Part shown: one piece after another, positions 1-11,899 of the stretch
How the letters are laid out: each line of letters begins with the position of its first letter
How positions within the stretch are numbered: the first letter of the stretch is position 1
Assembly: GCA_015680685.1 (NCBI GenBank)
Contig: MNCI01005801.1
Coordinates: 243,559-307,558 of the forward strand
Direction of reading: 5' to 3'
DNA: 64,000 bases
From: Gnetum montanum
Lineage: Eukaryota > Streptophyta > Gnetopsida > Gnetales > Gnetaceae
The notes under the pieces: generated by a model
The model's database searches: none
Told to the model about the DNA's origin: nothing
Seen by the model: only the letters and a program-made list of their open reading frames with translations
Translations under genes and position numbers: made by a program

Positions 1-560
1 TTGTGCAATGGTGTCTTGATTTTCAACTGTTAACAATAACATTCATTGTCCATTAAAATCTTACCTGTTTTTACTGCACATCCAATGTTACCTATTTTTC
101 CTGCAAATCACGTCCGCGTTCTACTACCACGTCCACGTTCTAGACCCTCCAAATGCTTGTATTTTTTATTTCTCTTTTCTAGCTCTAAAATTCTTTATTT
201 CATCTTTAGTTTTTCTCAGTATTTCACTGCATCTGCGTGTATTGATGAAGGAGGTCTATGAAAAATATCCAAAAAGAAAGGTCCATATCGTAGTCTAATT
301 TTCTATGAAAAATATCCAAAAAAGAAAGATCCTTATCGATTCTTTACATATCGATGGACAACTATGGCATATATAGTATATTAGCTATTGTCCTTTTTTA
401 TGTACATAAAAAAACTATCTCACTTATTAGTTGTTTGGTTCAATCATTTTTTTCTTTGAGGTTCTTTTAAAATTTTGTCAATGTTTTCATGTTTGATTAC
501 AATTTGTTCAAGGAGATAAAATATTTGGAGGTTCTCGGTGAATCATTTTTTTCTTGTTAT
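1..560. other. AT-rich stretch without a supported gene
   Basis: No coding region or known element is recognised. A short direct duplication is visible: a motif beginning ATGAAAAATATCCAAAAA occurs at about 258-290 and again at about 305-338, ending in similar CCNTATCG sequence. The only open frames are short and of low complexity. Confidence 0.5.
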
Positions 561-960
561 TTTTCGAAACTTTTTCTTTTTGTTTTGTACTTTGGTTAAA
601 TACAGCAAGAGTAATGATCCAACCCAATATCATAAATTTTATGTCCCTATCTTTATTTGACATTGTAGAGTTTAATGTTTCTGATCGTTCGATTCCTTTT
701 TCGAAACTTTTTCTTTTTGTTTTGTACTTTGGTTAAATACAGCAAGATTAATGATCCAACCCAATATCATAAATTTTATGTCCCTATCTTTATTTGACAT
801 TGTAGAGTTTAATGTTTCTGATCGTTCGATTCTTATTATTTTTTGAAACTTTTTCTTTTTGTTTCATACTTTGGTTAAATACAACAAGATTAATGGTCCA
901 ACCGAATATCAGAAATTTTCTGTCCCTATCTTTATTTGACATTGCAGAATTTAATGTTAG
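561..960. repeat. Tandem repeat, about 2.9 copies of a 137-142 bp unit
   Basis: Three head-to-tail copies start at about 561, 698 and 839. Each begins near TTTTCGAAACTTTTTC and ends in a segment containing TTTGACATTGTAGAG. Copies 1 and 2 are almost identical over 137 bp. Copy 3 is more diverged, with several C-to-T or G-to-A type changes, and stops before the final TTTCTGATCGTTCGATT part. The gradient of divergence suggests stepwise duplication. No protein-coding function is apparent. Confidence 0.9.
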
Positions 961-1910
961 GGTGAATGCTTGAAGAAAATAGACTAGAGATTTTAGAGAA
1001 AAGAGAACAGATTCTCTTAGTTGAATATTTATTATACTTTTCATCATTTAACAATTTCGAAACAACATTTTGTTTAGTTGCTTGCCTCATCGAGACCATT
1101 CTTTAAATTTTTAGATAATTGAGTTTTTATTTTTGAAGTGTGTTTAAGTTCTCAGTGCATCAATGTCGTGTCACTCTTTGAAGACATACTAGAAAAAAAA
1201 TTACTGAAGTGCTTTTGCATTATCATTAAGCTTCTAGAAAACATTTCACTTTAATCAATTAATTCCTCTGGTACAACGTTTTGTTTGGTTTCTAGTTTAA
1301 TTGTAGTTATGACATTTTTTTTCTAGGTTGGTTGCTTTGTTTCTTTTGATCAAAGCAGAAAAGATTGATGAACAGAATCAAAATTATGCAGACCAAACTC
1401 TACTTGCAGTCGTTAGTCAAATCCCTTTTGCATGCATTAAAGCTACTTTCACTATTCTTCAACTTGGGCTTTATTCCTTCATTCAAACAAACAATTTTTT
1501 CATGATGCCATATTTCATATTTTATGAAATCCCACCCTTGTTTCAACAATTATTAAGTACATTTGTCTATGATTTTTAGTTTTTTTTCTATTCCTTATTG
1601 AAATTTCATCTTGTTATTTTTAAATTTATCACTATTTTGTATTTTTAATTTTTCCCTGACTCTATTATTGCTTTGTATTTCCAGATTTATTGCATTGAAT
1701 GACATTTTAGTGTTAAAGCTCTTAAAACATTTTTCTAAAAGCTCTTTGCTAGCAAAAAAAAAAAAAAATAGATACCCTTAGTCAATAATTTGGAAAATTG
1801 GTAGGTATAGCTATTTGTAATTTTTTTAAAATTCATTTTAACTTTTGTGAAAAGGAGTAGTCATATCTTATTTTCTAATTTTTACCATTAATATTTACAA
1901 AGTCATAAAG
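961..1910. other. AT-rich spacer upstream of the hAT remnant
   Basis: No supported gene is seen. An A15-type run lies at about 1755-1770. This stretch could hold the 5' end of the hAT element that follows, but I could not identify a terminal inverted repeat or an 8-bp target duplication by eye. Confidence 0.4.
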
Positions 1911-4627
1911 ATGAGCTCTATTCAAGACATAGATAGCAATGAAAATGAAATAGATAGTACTCTATTGGAGGAAAATGCATCGTAAAAAGAAAATGTCTTA
2001 CATTGTAATGTGAAAATTTTGAAACCATTTGCAAAGGGTAAATTTATTTTGAAATCTCCATTAAAAGAATTTATAATACAATTAGATACTTGTAGGAGTG
2101 GAGGAGGTGAAAGCAAAAGATGGAAGTGTCATGTATGTAGCCATGAATTTACTGCAAATGGTACATGAATACATCATCATTTCTTTCAAATATTAGAAAA
2201 TAAAACAAGAATAGGTGTTATTGCATGTAAATTTCCATATTTTGATATTCAAAAAGCTATGTATGACTACTTTCAAGCAAAGACTATGATAAAGAACATT
2301 ACTATAAGTATTCAAACAAAGAAAAGTAAGAACAAAACAAAAGATGTTGTACAACCAGTAAACAAACAAAAATAATTTTTTAAGTTGAAAAGAAAAAAAG
2401 CTAATATCAGTATTGCAAAAATGTTTTATGCAAATGGATTACCATTCAAACTTTCACATACTCCTTCATTCAAAAAAGAAATTCATTATGCCATTGAAGC
2501 AAGTAATATTTTTAAATTTTAAACTATCATTTTTTATTCAAAATTATTAGTAAAACTAATATTTTTATATGGCAAGTCCATCTTATATCCCTCCAACTGA
2601 AGATAAAATTCAAAATGATCTTTTTGATGAGAGGTATGAACTTGGCATGAAAAAGTTGGAAAAATAAAAGCAATTTTGGTAGCAAAGTGGTTGTTCTATT
2701 ATAATGGATGGATGGATTGATATTCGTCAACGTTCATTAATTAATATTATAATTAGTTATTAACTTGGACCATTTTTTCTTAATGCTACGGACTGCTCCA
2801 ATCATATAAAAGATGCTAATTTTCAAGCCAAATTATTAGAGACAGCAATTGCAACTATTGCTTCAAGCAACATTATTCAAATTATAACAGATTCAACTCC
2901 TATAGGCATATACGAAAAATGATAGAAATGATTCATTCAAACATATTTTAGATTCCTTGTTGTGTTCATTCTCTAAATAATACACTTCGTGATATTGGTT
3001 AAACTAATTGGGTGAAAAAACATATTATAGATGCAAGAGACATACAAATTTTCATTTGCAATCATCATTATTCAAATTCCTTGTTTATGGAATGTAGCTA
3101 AAATAAGACTTTCAAAAAGCTTATAGAAACAAGGTAATAGAATAAAAAAATTCTATATTGTGTGTTTTTAAGAAATCTGATTTATTAGATATGCTTCATA
3201 TTTCATAATGTTGGAAAGAATCCAAGAGATACAAGAATCATTACAAACAATGGTTATAACCAGTAAATGGAAGAACTGGGAGGAAGCCAACACAACTATG
3301 AGAAAGAGTGTTAGAGAAAAGATTTGATTAGATGAGTGGTGGAAATAAATGAAGTAAGAAATAATTTATTTAAAATATAATTATTTACTTTTTATTATTT
3401 GCATTTTTATATCTTATTAAAAATAAGTATTTATTATATTGTAGGAGGATTGTTAACAAGTTGCAACCTATTGTTGATTTCATTCCTTATGCTGGTACAA
3501 ATACACCTGCATTAGGAGAAATATATGTAATTTATGAAAATATGTTAACAAAAATTTAAAAAAGGGTTATAGAAACGGATAGCTCTCTTGATTTTTATAA
3601 TGCTCAGTTACTTTCATTAATTCTAAAATGATGGAATGCTACAAATACCCCATTGCATATGGCTACATATACATTAAATATTAAGTGATATTCTTCAAAA
3701 TATAGAGATAAAAATCCAACAAGGCCTTTTGATGATTTTGATGTAAGAACAAGTTTTTTAGAATATGTTAAACGGTTATATTCACCTTGTGAGGCTAGCT
3801 TAATTAGAAAGGAATGGCTTCAATTTACTAAAGGACATAGAAAAGCATGTAAATGTGAAGATGCCATACTTGATATGGATGGAATAGCTTAAGAAGATCT
3901 AGCTAGATGGTAGAGTTTGCATGGTGGAGATACTCCTAGATTTCAAACTTTAGCAGTGAAGCTTATTTCTCAAGTAATACAATCAATTTTTCATTAAACA
4001 TATAATAAATATTAATATGTATTAATTTCCTTAATTAATTTATGAAATGTGATGTTTGAAAACTTGAAATAGTGATGTTTTATATATCATTATGCATTCT
4101 CTAAACACCATGATTAGTAGGCTATTAGGTCTGAAGCTTCAAATGACTTTGTTTATTAATGAAGTTTTGTATAATTTATAAAATGAATCTCTTAACAATG
4201 CAAAAATTTATTCTTGTTTTTATCATTTATGTAAGTTGCATCTTCTTTTGCTACTGAAACAAATTAGTCAACATATTATTTCATTCATCGGATCAAAAGA
4301 AATATTTTGACTCCAAAAAGAGCTAAATAATTAGTATCTGTTCATAGCATGATTAGATTGGAAGAAAAGAAGGAAATAAAATATAGGCAATCACCTACTC
4401 TTCGTTGGGATGTTAATCCAAAATATGATGATGTTTCAATAGTTGATGATAGAGAAAGTTATTCTACTGACTTAGTTAATGTTCCTGGAGCAATGAATCT
4501 TAATATTGATGATTCAATCCTTGATAAAAATGATTACCATGCAAATGATATTAATTACATAGAACAAAATGAAGCAAGTTTTACAAATTTACTCTTTATA
4601 ATAGAGCAAGGAGAAAATATAGGCTAA
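1911..4627 (+). pseudogene. Degenerate hAT-family transposase
   Basis: This is a decayed transposase of the plant hAT superfamily, which moves DNA by cut-and-paste. The frame is traced from ATG at 1911 through many stops. Near 2110-2200 lies a BED-type zinc finger (KWKCHVCSHEF followed by a His cluster). Near 2700-2830 is a stretch typical of the DUF659 region (IMDGWIDIRQRSLINII, then LGPFFLNATDCS and HIKDA). The 3' part, about 4240-4440, resembles the hAT C-terminal dimerisation tail (STYYFIHRIKRN, LTPKRAK, LVSVHS, LRWDV). Many stops sit where the family has CGA, CAA or TGG codons, for example TGA in place of Arg after the zinc finger. That fits decay by deamination. Spacing suggests introns or frameshifts between blocks. 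No intact open frame remains. Confidence 0.85.
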
Positions 4628-4714
4628 AATTAGAATTTGAATAATGTGACAACTTCTAAGCTTTGGCAAGAAAATCTTTTGTGATTTAAAAAGAGATAAT
4701 TTTTTAACATTATC

Positions 4715-4731
4715 ATATATATATATATATA
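4715..4731. repeat. Short (AT)n microsatellite
   Basis: An alternating AT run lies just downstream of the hAT remnant and about 30 bp before the 3' end of the first LINE copy. Confidence 0.8.
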
Positions 4732-5176
4732 CTTAATGTTTCATTGCAATCTTTTATGCAATTGTTTTTTTGAAAAATGTCGGGCGAATATAAATTTCAA
4801 AAAAGAAGAAGCTATACATGGGTACAGCACAGGCCAGGGCCGCTGGTCCCACTCCTGTCAAGGAATTCCCCGCCAAGGACACCCAGACATCAAAAGGCCA
4901 CCCACCCCCCAAGAATCAGAGATCGAACCATCTCAAAGAAAATCCCAGCTAGGGCACCCTGTCTACCAGCGTCGGCAACCTACTAGGAGACGTAGATAGG
5001 CCTTATTTATTGCTAGTACTAGGCTGTCTCGGCCCTTCTGCCCTGCGACATCTGTATTCGTCAATGATCTAAGCTATGCTGGTCCTGCGATTGTTGGGGG
5101 CGCTCTCAACCTAAGCCTGCATTGGGAGGTTCGGGATTTGTTCCCCGAGAAAGTCAGTGATGCCAGCATTACGTTC

Positions 5177-5497
5177 CTACCTCTCTTCCTTGTGGATCTG
5201 TCCAGGGCTCATCCACTCTGGGGCAACATCATGGGGGGTGGTCCTGCCTTGCAAGGTGACCCCCCCGAACCCCCGCCGTGTTCGCGTCGGCTGCTGGATG
5301 GAAGGTTCTGAGGTGGCAGGAGGAGCCATTGCTGAGGCAATTTCATTCCAAAGCTTCTGAATCTTTCTGGAAAGGATGCTCTCGGGAGGGAGTGCTGCAC
5401 CTTTGAAAATGCAATCATTCCTGGCCCTCCACAGGACCCAGAGTGCTGCCAGCATTGCCGAGTTGCTTGAGAATTTTGGAGAGTGGAGCCCCGTCAT
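5177..5497 (-). pseudogene. LINE C-terminal region (zf-RVT-like)
   Basis: The translated minus strand contains ALWVLWRARNDCIFKG followed by a basic segment, PPESILSRKIQKLWNEI. This pattern is typical of the C-terminal zinc-binding/RNase-H-like region of plant L1 reverse transcriptase proteins. It lies downstream of the RT domain of the same LINE, separated by frameshifts. A second minus-strand frame at 5848-6159 (DFVWSGGKGEKR) covers the connecting region between RT and this domain. Confidence 0.7.
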
Positions 5498-6104
5498 TCT
5501 CCATAACTGCGTGGTTACTTGACACTCAAGAACAAAGTGCTGCTACGTTTCAGTATGCTGATTGCACATAGGGCGCTGAGTATTGATTGCCATACCCCGA
5601 GCCTACAGAGCAGTGCGAACAGGGAGGGCCTGGTGAAGTATCAGCCACCCAAAGGCTTTAATTTTTTTCGGGAGGATACCCTTCCACAGCCGCTTCCAGC
5701 ACCGATCAGCAGGGAACAGCTTCTGCAGGAGCTGACGGGGGTGCAAGTGAATCTCCTCCACGTTGTCCATCGCCCTAGCTTGAGCGCAGAGCTACCTCCA
5801 AATGTGGGAGTCAGAGTTGGCCACCATCCAGGGGCTGTACTTTTTCCTCAGTATTTACACCCAGAGAGAGGGGTCCTTGTTGCCAGTGACCAGGCGCTGA
5901 AGGAGCCTATGACACCCCAGGGCCGCCTCCAGGGAGAAGGGGAGGAGACCAACCCCCCCTGCATACTGGGGCCACGCGATTTTCGACCAAGACAAAAGAT
6001 GCATCTTTTTTCCCCCTTTCCACCAGACCAAACGAAATCGCGGATAGTCTGGTCAATCTTGGTGGTGACTCCAAGGGGCGGGGAGACCATCGAGGTAGCA
6101 AACC

Positions 6105-7169
6105 TCACCATGGCCCCCAACACCAAGGATGCCAGCACCATCTTCCCCTTGCAAGACAAGAATTTATTTGTCCAGTAGGTTGTGCGTTTCTGAATTCTTG
6201 TAATGAGCGCCTGCTAGGTTCATTGCCTGTGCCACTTATGCATGGGAATGCCCAGATACTTTTCTTCCGCCTCCCCCAGGAGAATCCCCAGGATTTGGAA
6301 TATTTGCTACGCACCGAGGGATGAGTGTGGGTGAAAAATAAAGCTGATTTCCCGGGGTTGGGCACCAGGCCCACTTCCCGGTGCAGCTGGTCCAACGCCT
6401 TCAGAATTGCCCTGGCCTGTGGAACCGCGGCCCTGGTGTAGATCATGGTGTCATCCGCGAAGTGGGCAGAGAGACAATGAATGCCATGCACATTTAACCC
6501 CTGGACCCCTTCCTCCATACAGTAAGTTTGCAGGAGGTCCATCATCATCAGGAAGAGGAGCGGGAAGAGTGGGTCTCCTTGGCATAGCCCGCGACCGGTC
6601 CCATGAAAGCCCCACAACTGCCCATCAATATCTAACGAGTACCATCCTCCTTGTTGGATCTGCAAGCAGAGGTCGATGAAGGCTAGGTCAAACCCTTTAG
6701 CGATCAGTACAGACCTCAAGGCGGCCCAACTAATGAAATCGTAGGCCTTGGTAATGTCCAGCTTGATGTACAGGCCCAGAAGTTTGATAGTCTGAAGGGA
6801 GTGTTGGATCTCCTGAAGCAGCAGTACCTAGTCCTGTAGGTGACGTCCCTTCATGAAGGCAGCCTGGTGCTTCCCCACGAGCCACGTCATGAGCGGTTGC
6901 AGTCTGGCAACGAGCAGGCGAGAGAATAACCGTAGCAGAGAGTTACAGACCCCGATGGGGCAGAAATGTCCTGGGGATGTGGGATTCTCCGTCTTCTGTA
7001 GCAATACCACATGCGAGCAGTTAATTTCTTTTCGTATCTGCCTCCATGCCAACATGTGATTAAACGTGTCCAGCAGGTTCTTCCCAAGCACATCCTCGAA
7101 AGTTGTAAATAATTCAATGGGCCAGCCGTCTGGCCCAGGCACCTTGTTCGCTGGCATTTTCTGCAGCAC
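6105..7169 (-). pseudogene. LINE reverse transcriptase domain
   Basis: The reverse transcriptase of an L1-type LINE, which copies element RNA at the nicked target site. It is split into at least two frames. 7169-6828 carries the N-terminal RT block (ANKVPGPDGWPIELF, then KHQAAFMKGR). 6719-6105 carries the palm with GLCQGDPLFPLLF and the catalytic box FADDTMIY. The catalytic Asp pair is still present in this copy, but the reading frame is broken between the blocks, with a stop at about 6830 and shifts after 6300. The copy is dead through frame loss rather than loss of the active site. Confidence 0.9.
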
Positions 7170-7567
7170 CTCGTGTAGTTCCTAGTGCGTGAATGGCTAT
7201 AGGAGCCGGAAATTATTGGCCAGGTTTAAAAATTTGCCCACGGGCATCGAAACTGGGTCCGTTGGCTGCCATTCCACACCTGTCGCTAGTAGTGCAGGAG
7301 GCTGCCAGCACACAGCGGTGACTCACCCTGCAGGAGGCATTGAATCAGCCCGTTCTGGGCACCGTGGTGTGCCTTTGCAGCCGAGAAGACAAATTTGGTG
7401 TGCCGATCCCCTACCCTCAGCCACTGCACACAGGCCCGCTGGCACCAGTACTTCTCCTCCTCGTGGTGCAGGAGCTGCAGCTCGGCTTGTAGGGTGAGCT
7501 CCTCCCCGGAATAGTTGGCCTCACTTCCTTGCTGCTCTTGCAGCGATTGGATAGCCTGTAGTTTGGC

Positions 7568-7962
7568 CTACAACTGGCTGCGGCAGGTTCTGAACTGATA
7601 TTTCTCTGTTGGGCTGATATTTTTTATTTGCTTTTTCAGCGTCCTCAACCCATTTTTGAGGAATTCGCACGGGTCCACCAAGGCACTGTAATTCTGCGAA
7701 ATGTCCTGCACCAATTTTCCAAGCCACGACGTGCGGATCCAGGTGCGCTTGAAGCGGAAGGTACGCGGTATCTGGAACTCTCCCCGCTCTAGTTGGCAAA
7801 AGATGGACCGGTGATCGGAGGCCATGCGAGCACCATTGTAAACATGAAAATACCAATCGTTCAGCAACTTCTCACTGGCCCACACGCAGTCAATTCGGGA
7901 CTGGACCCTCACAGCGCCTTTCCTGCAATTGCCTCAGGTGTACATGCAGTCGGCGATTTCCA
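7568..7962 (-). pseudogene. LINE endonuclease, C-terminal fragment
   Basis: The end of an apurinic/apyrimidinic-type endonuclease domain, which nicks the target for LINE integration. Visible motifs are RIDCVWAS and MASDHRSIF; the SDH triplet is the conserved C-terminal catalytic motif. The upstream catalytic half is missing because the copy is 5'-truncated at about 7962. Aligning to the other copy (about 11060-11200, minus strand) shows the same motifs at the same spacing. Confidence 0.85.
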
Positions 7963-8160
7963 TGTTTTAAGCATTAACAATAACAATTTAGAACATTGTA
8001 GATTCTGAATAATATTGTTTTAAAACATTATTCAAATTATAACAGATGCAATTTTGTTTTAAAACATTATTCAAATTATACTCCTATCACGTCCTATATG
8101 CTGAATAATATTGTTTTAAAACATTATTCAAATTATAACAGATGCAATTTTTAAGCATTA
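7963..8160. repeat. Array of near-palindromic hairpin units sharing sequence with the hAT remnant
   Basis: The unit GAATAAT..TGTTTTAAAACA..ATTATTC is a near-perfect palindrome of about 27 nt. It is followed by CAAATTATAACAGATGCA. Full or partial units occur at about 8005-8050, 8053-8085 and 8102-8150. The 24-nt string from AACATTATTC to AACAGAT also occurs inside the hAT transposase remnant at about 2869-2892. The nearby ACTCCTAT also follows the match in the hAT copy. The array therefore seems built from a piece of that transposon. Confidence 0.6.
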
Positions 8161-8372
8161 ACAATATTTTGAATTTAAATTGTACTTGTTCTATATTCTA
8201 CAATGTTTTTTATGATATATGAGATTTAATTTTTTTAAAAAAACTAATAAATTTCAATTTTCTCTATCACGTCCCTGACTACGAACCCATCCCCACTTTT
8301 TCTTGAGGCACATGTACCCAAACACGTTAAGCACGAATCCTCAATTACTTGGTATTTGTAACTTGGCACATG

Positions 8373-8901
8373 TTCCACGTAGCATTAATCTTCAAGATGT
8401 AACTTGGTATTTGTAATGGAATTGAAAAGTTTGTATTGTTAGAAATTTTTATTTAAAAAATAGATAGTAATATGTTAATGTACAAGTGTGTAAAAAACTG
8501 TATCTGAATAGTTGTGCTATAAAAAAGAATTGTTTTGCCCTATTTTTGGTTGTAACTTTCCAAGAAAATACCATAGCTTTTTGCTGCTTTTTTACTCTTT
8601 GCAGTGAAGGGTTCTCCACGTAAATTCTGCTGTGTATATTTTACTGTTCTATCTATTTTATTTTCTATTATTAGGTATTGCTTGTATATCATTAAAATTT
8701 ATTTATGTTCACCATTGGTACTTCTGTCTTCCTAGTTTATTTAATCTCTTCCTAGTTTATTTAATCTTTTCTACTGAACTTGGTTGCAGTCCTTATATTT
8801 CATTATGTTATCTCCCTGTGGAAAATTCTATTAAATCCTTTATTTATTGTAGTTCACTGCAACTAAGAGTTTCCTCTGTGCTTCTCACAACTTACAACAT
8901 T
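8373..8901. repeat. Dispersed repeat R1, copy 1
   Basis: About 530 bp matches 26891-27461 in the same orientation. It starts near AGCATTAATCTTCAAGATG and ends at CTCACAACTTACAACATT in both copies. Flanking sequences are unrelated, so this is an interspersed repeat. Copy 2 has an extra segment of about 45 bp around 27190-27235. An internal duplication of TTCCTAGTTTATTTAATCT is seen in copy 1 only (about 8731-8768). No coding capacity is seen. It could be an LTR or a non-autonomous element. Confidence 0.8.
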
Positions 8902-10511
8902 GATCTGGGCATGTGATAACATTACCAAATTAACATTGCAATAGTATTAATTTTATCAAGTAAAAAGATACTGTTGAAAGTTTGATTGGATTCAGCACAA
9001 ATTCATGTCTGTTTGTAACATTATCACATGGTTTCCATGAGAAGCTAATACATCCTCTTATAAAAGGATTGAACTGTGGAGAGTTGTGGAAACTACACTA
9101 GTTACTTTATTTTATTAAAAGCAGCATAAAATCATTAGGAAAAAATCCTTCTTTGCAAACTTTCATAGTTTTTCCATCATCTTGAACAATTTCAACTATT
9201 ATTTTTACTAGAACAATTTCCAATTTCCTCAGGAAGTTGTTTACATATATACCAATGGCTAACCCATGGTGTTGTGATACAATAAAGGGGAGGAGGAAGG
9301 AGGAGAGTGAGAGGTAGATGAAGAGGAAGACACAAACATACAAAGAACGAGAGAGGCACAAAGTGAGGCTGAGTGGGAGAGAGAGGTGAAGAGGAAGAGG
9401 AAAATTAAACTTGCAACTTATCACTTAAAAATTTTCTTTACATCTTAAAGACTTGAAAATTTTCATGACATCTTTGAATAGTCCTAGAGTTTGAATACAT
9501 TTTCAAAGAAAGTTGAAAACATCATTAATGTTAAAGCATACTATTCACATTTAATATTGTAATTCAACCCCATTTTATTAAGACAAAGATGGTAATGATA
9601 TACATACTTCAGGATTTGACAAAACATTAACATTAAAAAACTCATCCCTAAATGTTGAAAAAGAAAACATTAAAAAAATCAACATTTTGAATAGAATTTC
9701 TAGGTTACCTTATTCACTCCATTGTCATGGTATTGTTCAAAGAATTATATTAGTTCCAACATCTCAAACATTTCAAATGCTTTGACCAGTAGAGGCATAC
9801 TGTTTTGGGAGTGAGTGTTTAATAAATTCAAACTAGCTTCAAAGCTTCATCATCGATGGTTATCACATCTTCAACCACATTGCCTTGTCGGTTTTTATGG
9901 TAAAAATTGATGGACTTGGCTGCCATTAGCCATGCTAAAAAATTTCTGCACAATTTCATGTAACAGCAACGTTATCTTTATTTAGTGATTTCAAATAAAA
10001 TTCATCTTATGAGTATGTTCACTGTATCCGAATTTTCAAAACCAGAGTGCTCAGGAGCCCAGCCCAGCAGAGAAACAAAAGAAACCATCAATATTGCATG
10101 GATGGAATAGGAACAATCAGCATATCTCTACAAAATATGTGCCTTACATTCATTAATTATTTTGTAATTATGAATTGACCCTGTTGGAAGATCAGAATTG
10201 CAAATCCTTGATGCCCTACTCTAGCGTATAGTAACTTAAAAATGGCAGTTCTAAGCAATTCTTTTCATAAGAAGCAGAGAGTAATTGTACACCCTGACAA
10301 TAATGTATTAAATACATTTTCACAAGCAAATTTAACAAAGCAATAGTAGAATAGAGGAAAGATTGTCTTTGCACAAAGTAGATTATGAGGTAGAATTATA
10401 TCCTGAGATTGATGCAATAAAAAGCATTGTCTTATAATATACCAAGGTGCTTATCTTTTCAAAATTTTTTATAATTTGTAAAAACATTACCAAGGTGCTT
10501 ACCTTTTCAAA
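8902..10511. other. AT-rich spacer with a purine-rich tract
   Basis: No gene or family is recognised. A GA-rich plus-strand tract runs from about 9286 to 9400 (GGAGGAAGGAGGAGAG style). The 25-bp motif beginning ACCAAGGTGCTTA occurs twice, near 10440 and 10490, immediately before the 3' end of LINE copy 2. Confidence 0.4.
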
Positions 10512-11059
10512 ATATTTTTTTTTTGAAAAAAATTAAGCAAATTTTTATTCTTGAAAAGAAGGCGATACACTAGTACAGCGCAGGCTAGACCTGCTAACCC
10601 TAGTATAGTGCAGACCAGAGCTGCTGACCCCGCACCGACTACAAACCCCAACCCTGGGTCCCCCACAAGTCCCTACCGCCATAGGGCATCCCCATTAGCA
10701 GTGGATACGTCCCATCTTGAAACCCTTAAATAGTGATTTGGACCAACCAAGTATGTCCCAACAGTCCCTAGGGGCTTTTGGGGGGTTCATGGTTGGAGCC
10801 CCAACTCTTCTTAGAGGTTTGAAATCTTAGGACCGGCTCTTCTAGGCCTGCCACCAGGTGACATCTATTTTCCTCAATTATTTGGGCAACGTCTATCATG
10901 TGGTCTCTGATAACGTTCTCGATCCATTGCAGCATCTGGCTATACAATTGCGGGGGCAGTGCTCAGAAAGTTGTCCTGCGGGAGCCCACAGCGGTCCCCG
11001 ATCATGAGATGGTTGCCCCCCTATGTTTTCTCTGGGTCCAATGTTTGCAATCGTCGAAT

Positions 11060-11830
11060 CACTCTACCAGACCTGGTCCAACTAGCTCATGCTATTTTCA
11101 CATGTATCTCACAAGTGATAGATGATGGGCTAGTGATCTGAGGCCACACAGTCCCACCCATACATGTGGAATTCCCAATCCAACAATAGCGCAGCGCTAA
11201 CCCACACCCTGTCAATGTGGAACTGCACCCTAGCTGTCCCTTGTAGTCTGTTGCTCCAGGTGTACCTTCAGCCTACAATCTCCAGGTATATGAGCTCAGT
11301 ACATTGCAATAGGGGCAAGCATTCATGCATTCCTTAGGGCTCTAAAGTGAAACCCTCAGTCTTCTCCCAGCTATATAGCTGTTGGTTAAAGTCCCCTATG
11401 AGGAGCCAATGGGAGCCTTGGGGGACAAGCCCCGCAACCCAGGATAATTCCCTTATAAGGTCCTACCACACTTGGGCCCCATAAACGTTGGTGACCCAAA
11501 TGGCCAGCCCTGGTAGGTGCATCGTAATGCACCAGTTAAATGCATCGAGTAGCAATGAGGCCACCATGGTGAGGATAGCGAGTCCTCCAGCCCATCCCCA
11601 ACTAGGCACAAGGTGGCTGCACCATCCCTCCCATTGTAATGCTGGAGGTTCCTTCTACTATAATTTTGTCTCTTGGAGACACACCACATCGCACCGCTCG
11701 GTGTGTACCATTTGTTTCAGGTTATGTTGCTTATACGGGGTACCTTATCCCCAACAATTCCAAGAGAAAACCTTTATGGAGAAACAGACAAACATTTTTT
11801 GTAAAGCTCCCGGAGTGTAGGTTGCACTCC
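11060..11830 (-). pseudogene. LINE endonuclease domain
   Basis: The minus strand shows endonuclease landmarks in order across several frames: VTNVYGAQVW (compare the usual NVYAP block) near 11450-11490, GDFNQQLYSW near 11380, FHIDRVWVS near 11200, and CVASDH near 11130. These are the typical core motifs of AP-type endonucleases of plant L1 elements. Frameshifts and stops interrupt it, so no functional protein can be read. Confidence 0.8.
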
Positions 11831-11899
11831 CAAGTCGATATACAGTTGCATGGTCATGTGTCGGGTGTGGGCGATGTTAGGGCGTCCAACCTTGGATGA

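Larger units (their letters stand above)
4762..7962 (-). mobile_element. L1-type LINE copy 1, 5'-truncated
   Basis: A non-LTR retrotransposon in minus orientation. Its 3' end is at the left, where a short A-tail appears as poly-T at about 4761-4767 on the plus strand. From 5' to 3' on the minus strand it shows the end of the endonuclease, then reverse transcriptase, then a C-terminal region like plant zf-RVT. The copy starts abruptly at about 7962, inside the endonuclease, which is the usual 5' truncation of LINEs. It is clearly GC-richer than the AT-rich flanks. Its last 80 bp match the 3' end of the copy at 10.5 kb (motifs GTACAGCRCAGGCYAG on the plus strand), so both belong to one family. 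Confidence 0.9.

Noticed and set aside
46-261. 71-codon frame at the left edge
   Set aside because: Low-complexity, Phe/Leu/Ser-rich translation in AT-rich DNA with no motif.
4715-4731. (AT)n run as a CRISPR-like or origin signal
   Set aside because: Simple microsatellite; no spacer-repeat pattern appears anywhere in the window and the DNA is eukaryotic.
5519-6178. 219-codon plus-strand frame, one of the longest open frames in the window
   Set aside because: It lies antisense to the LINE reverse transcriptase and C-terminal region. GC-rich coding DNA often leaves long open frames on the opposite strand.
9107-9424. 105-codon minus-strand frame with Leu/Ser-rich signal-like stretch
   Set aside because: It is the translation of a GA-rich low-complexity tract, not a credible protein.
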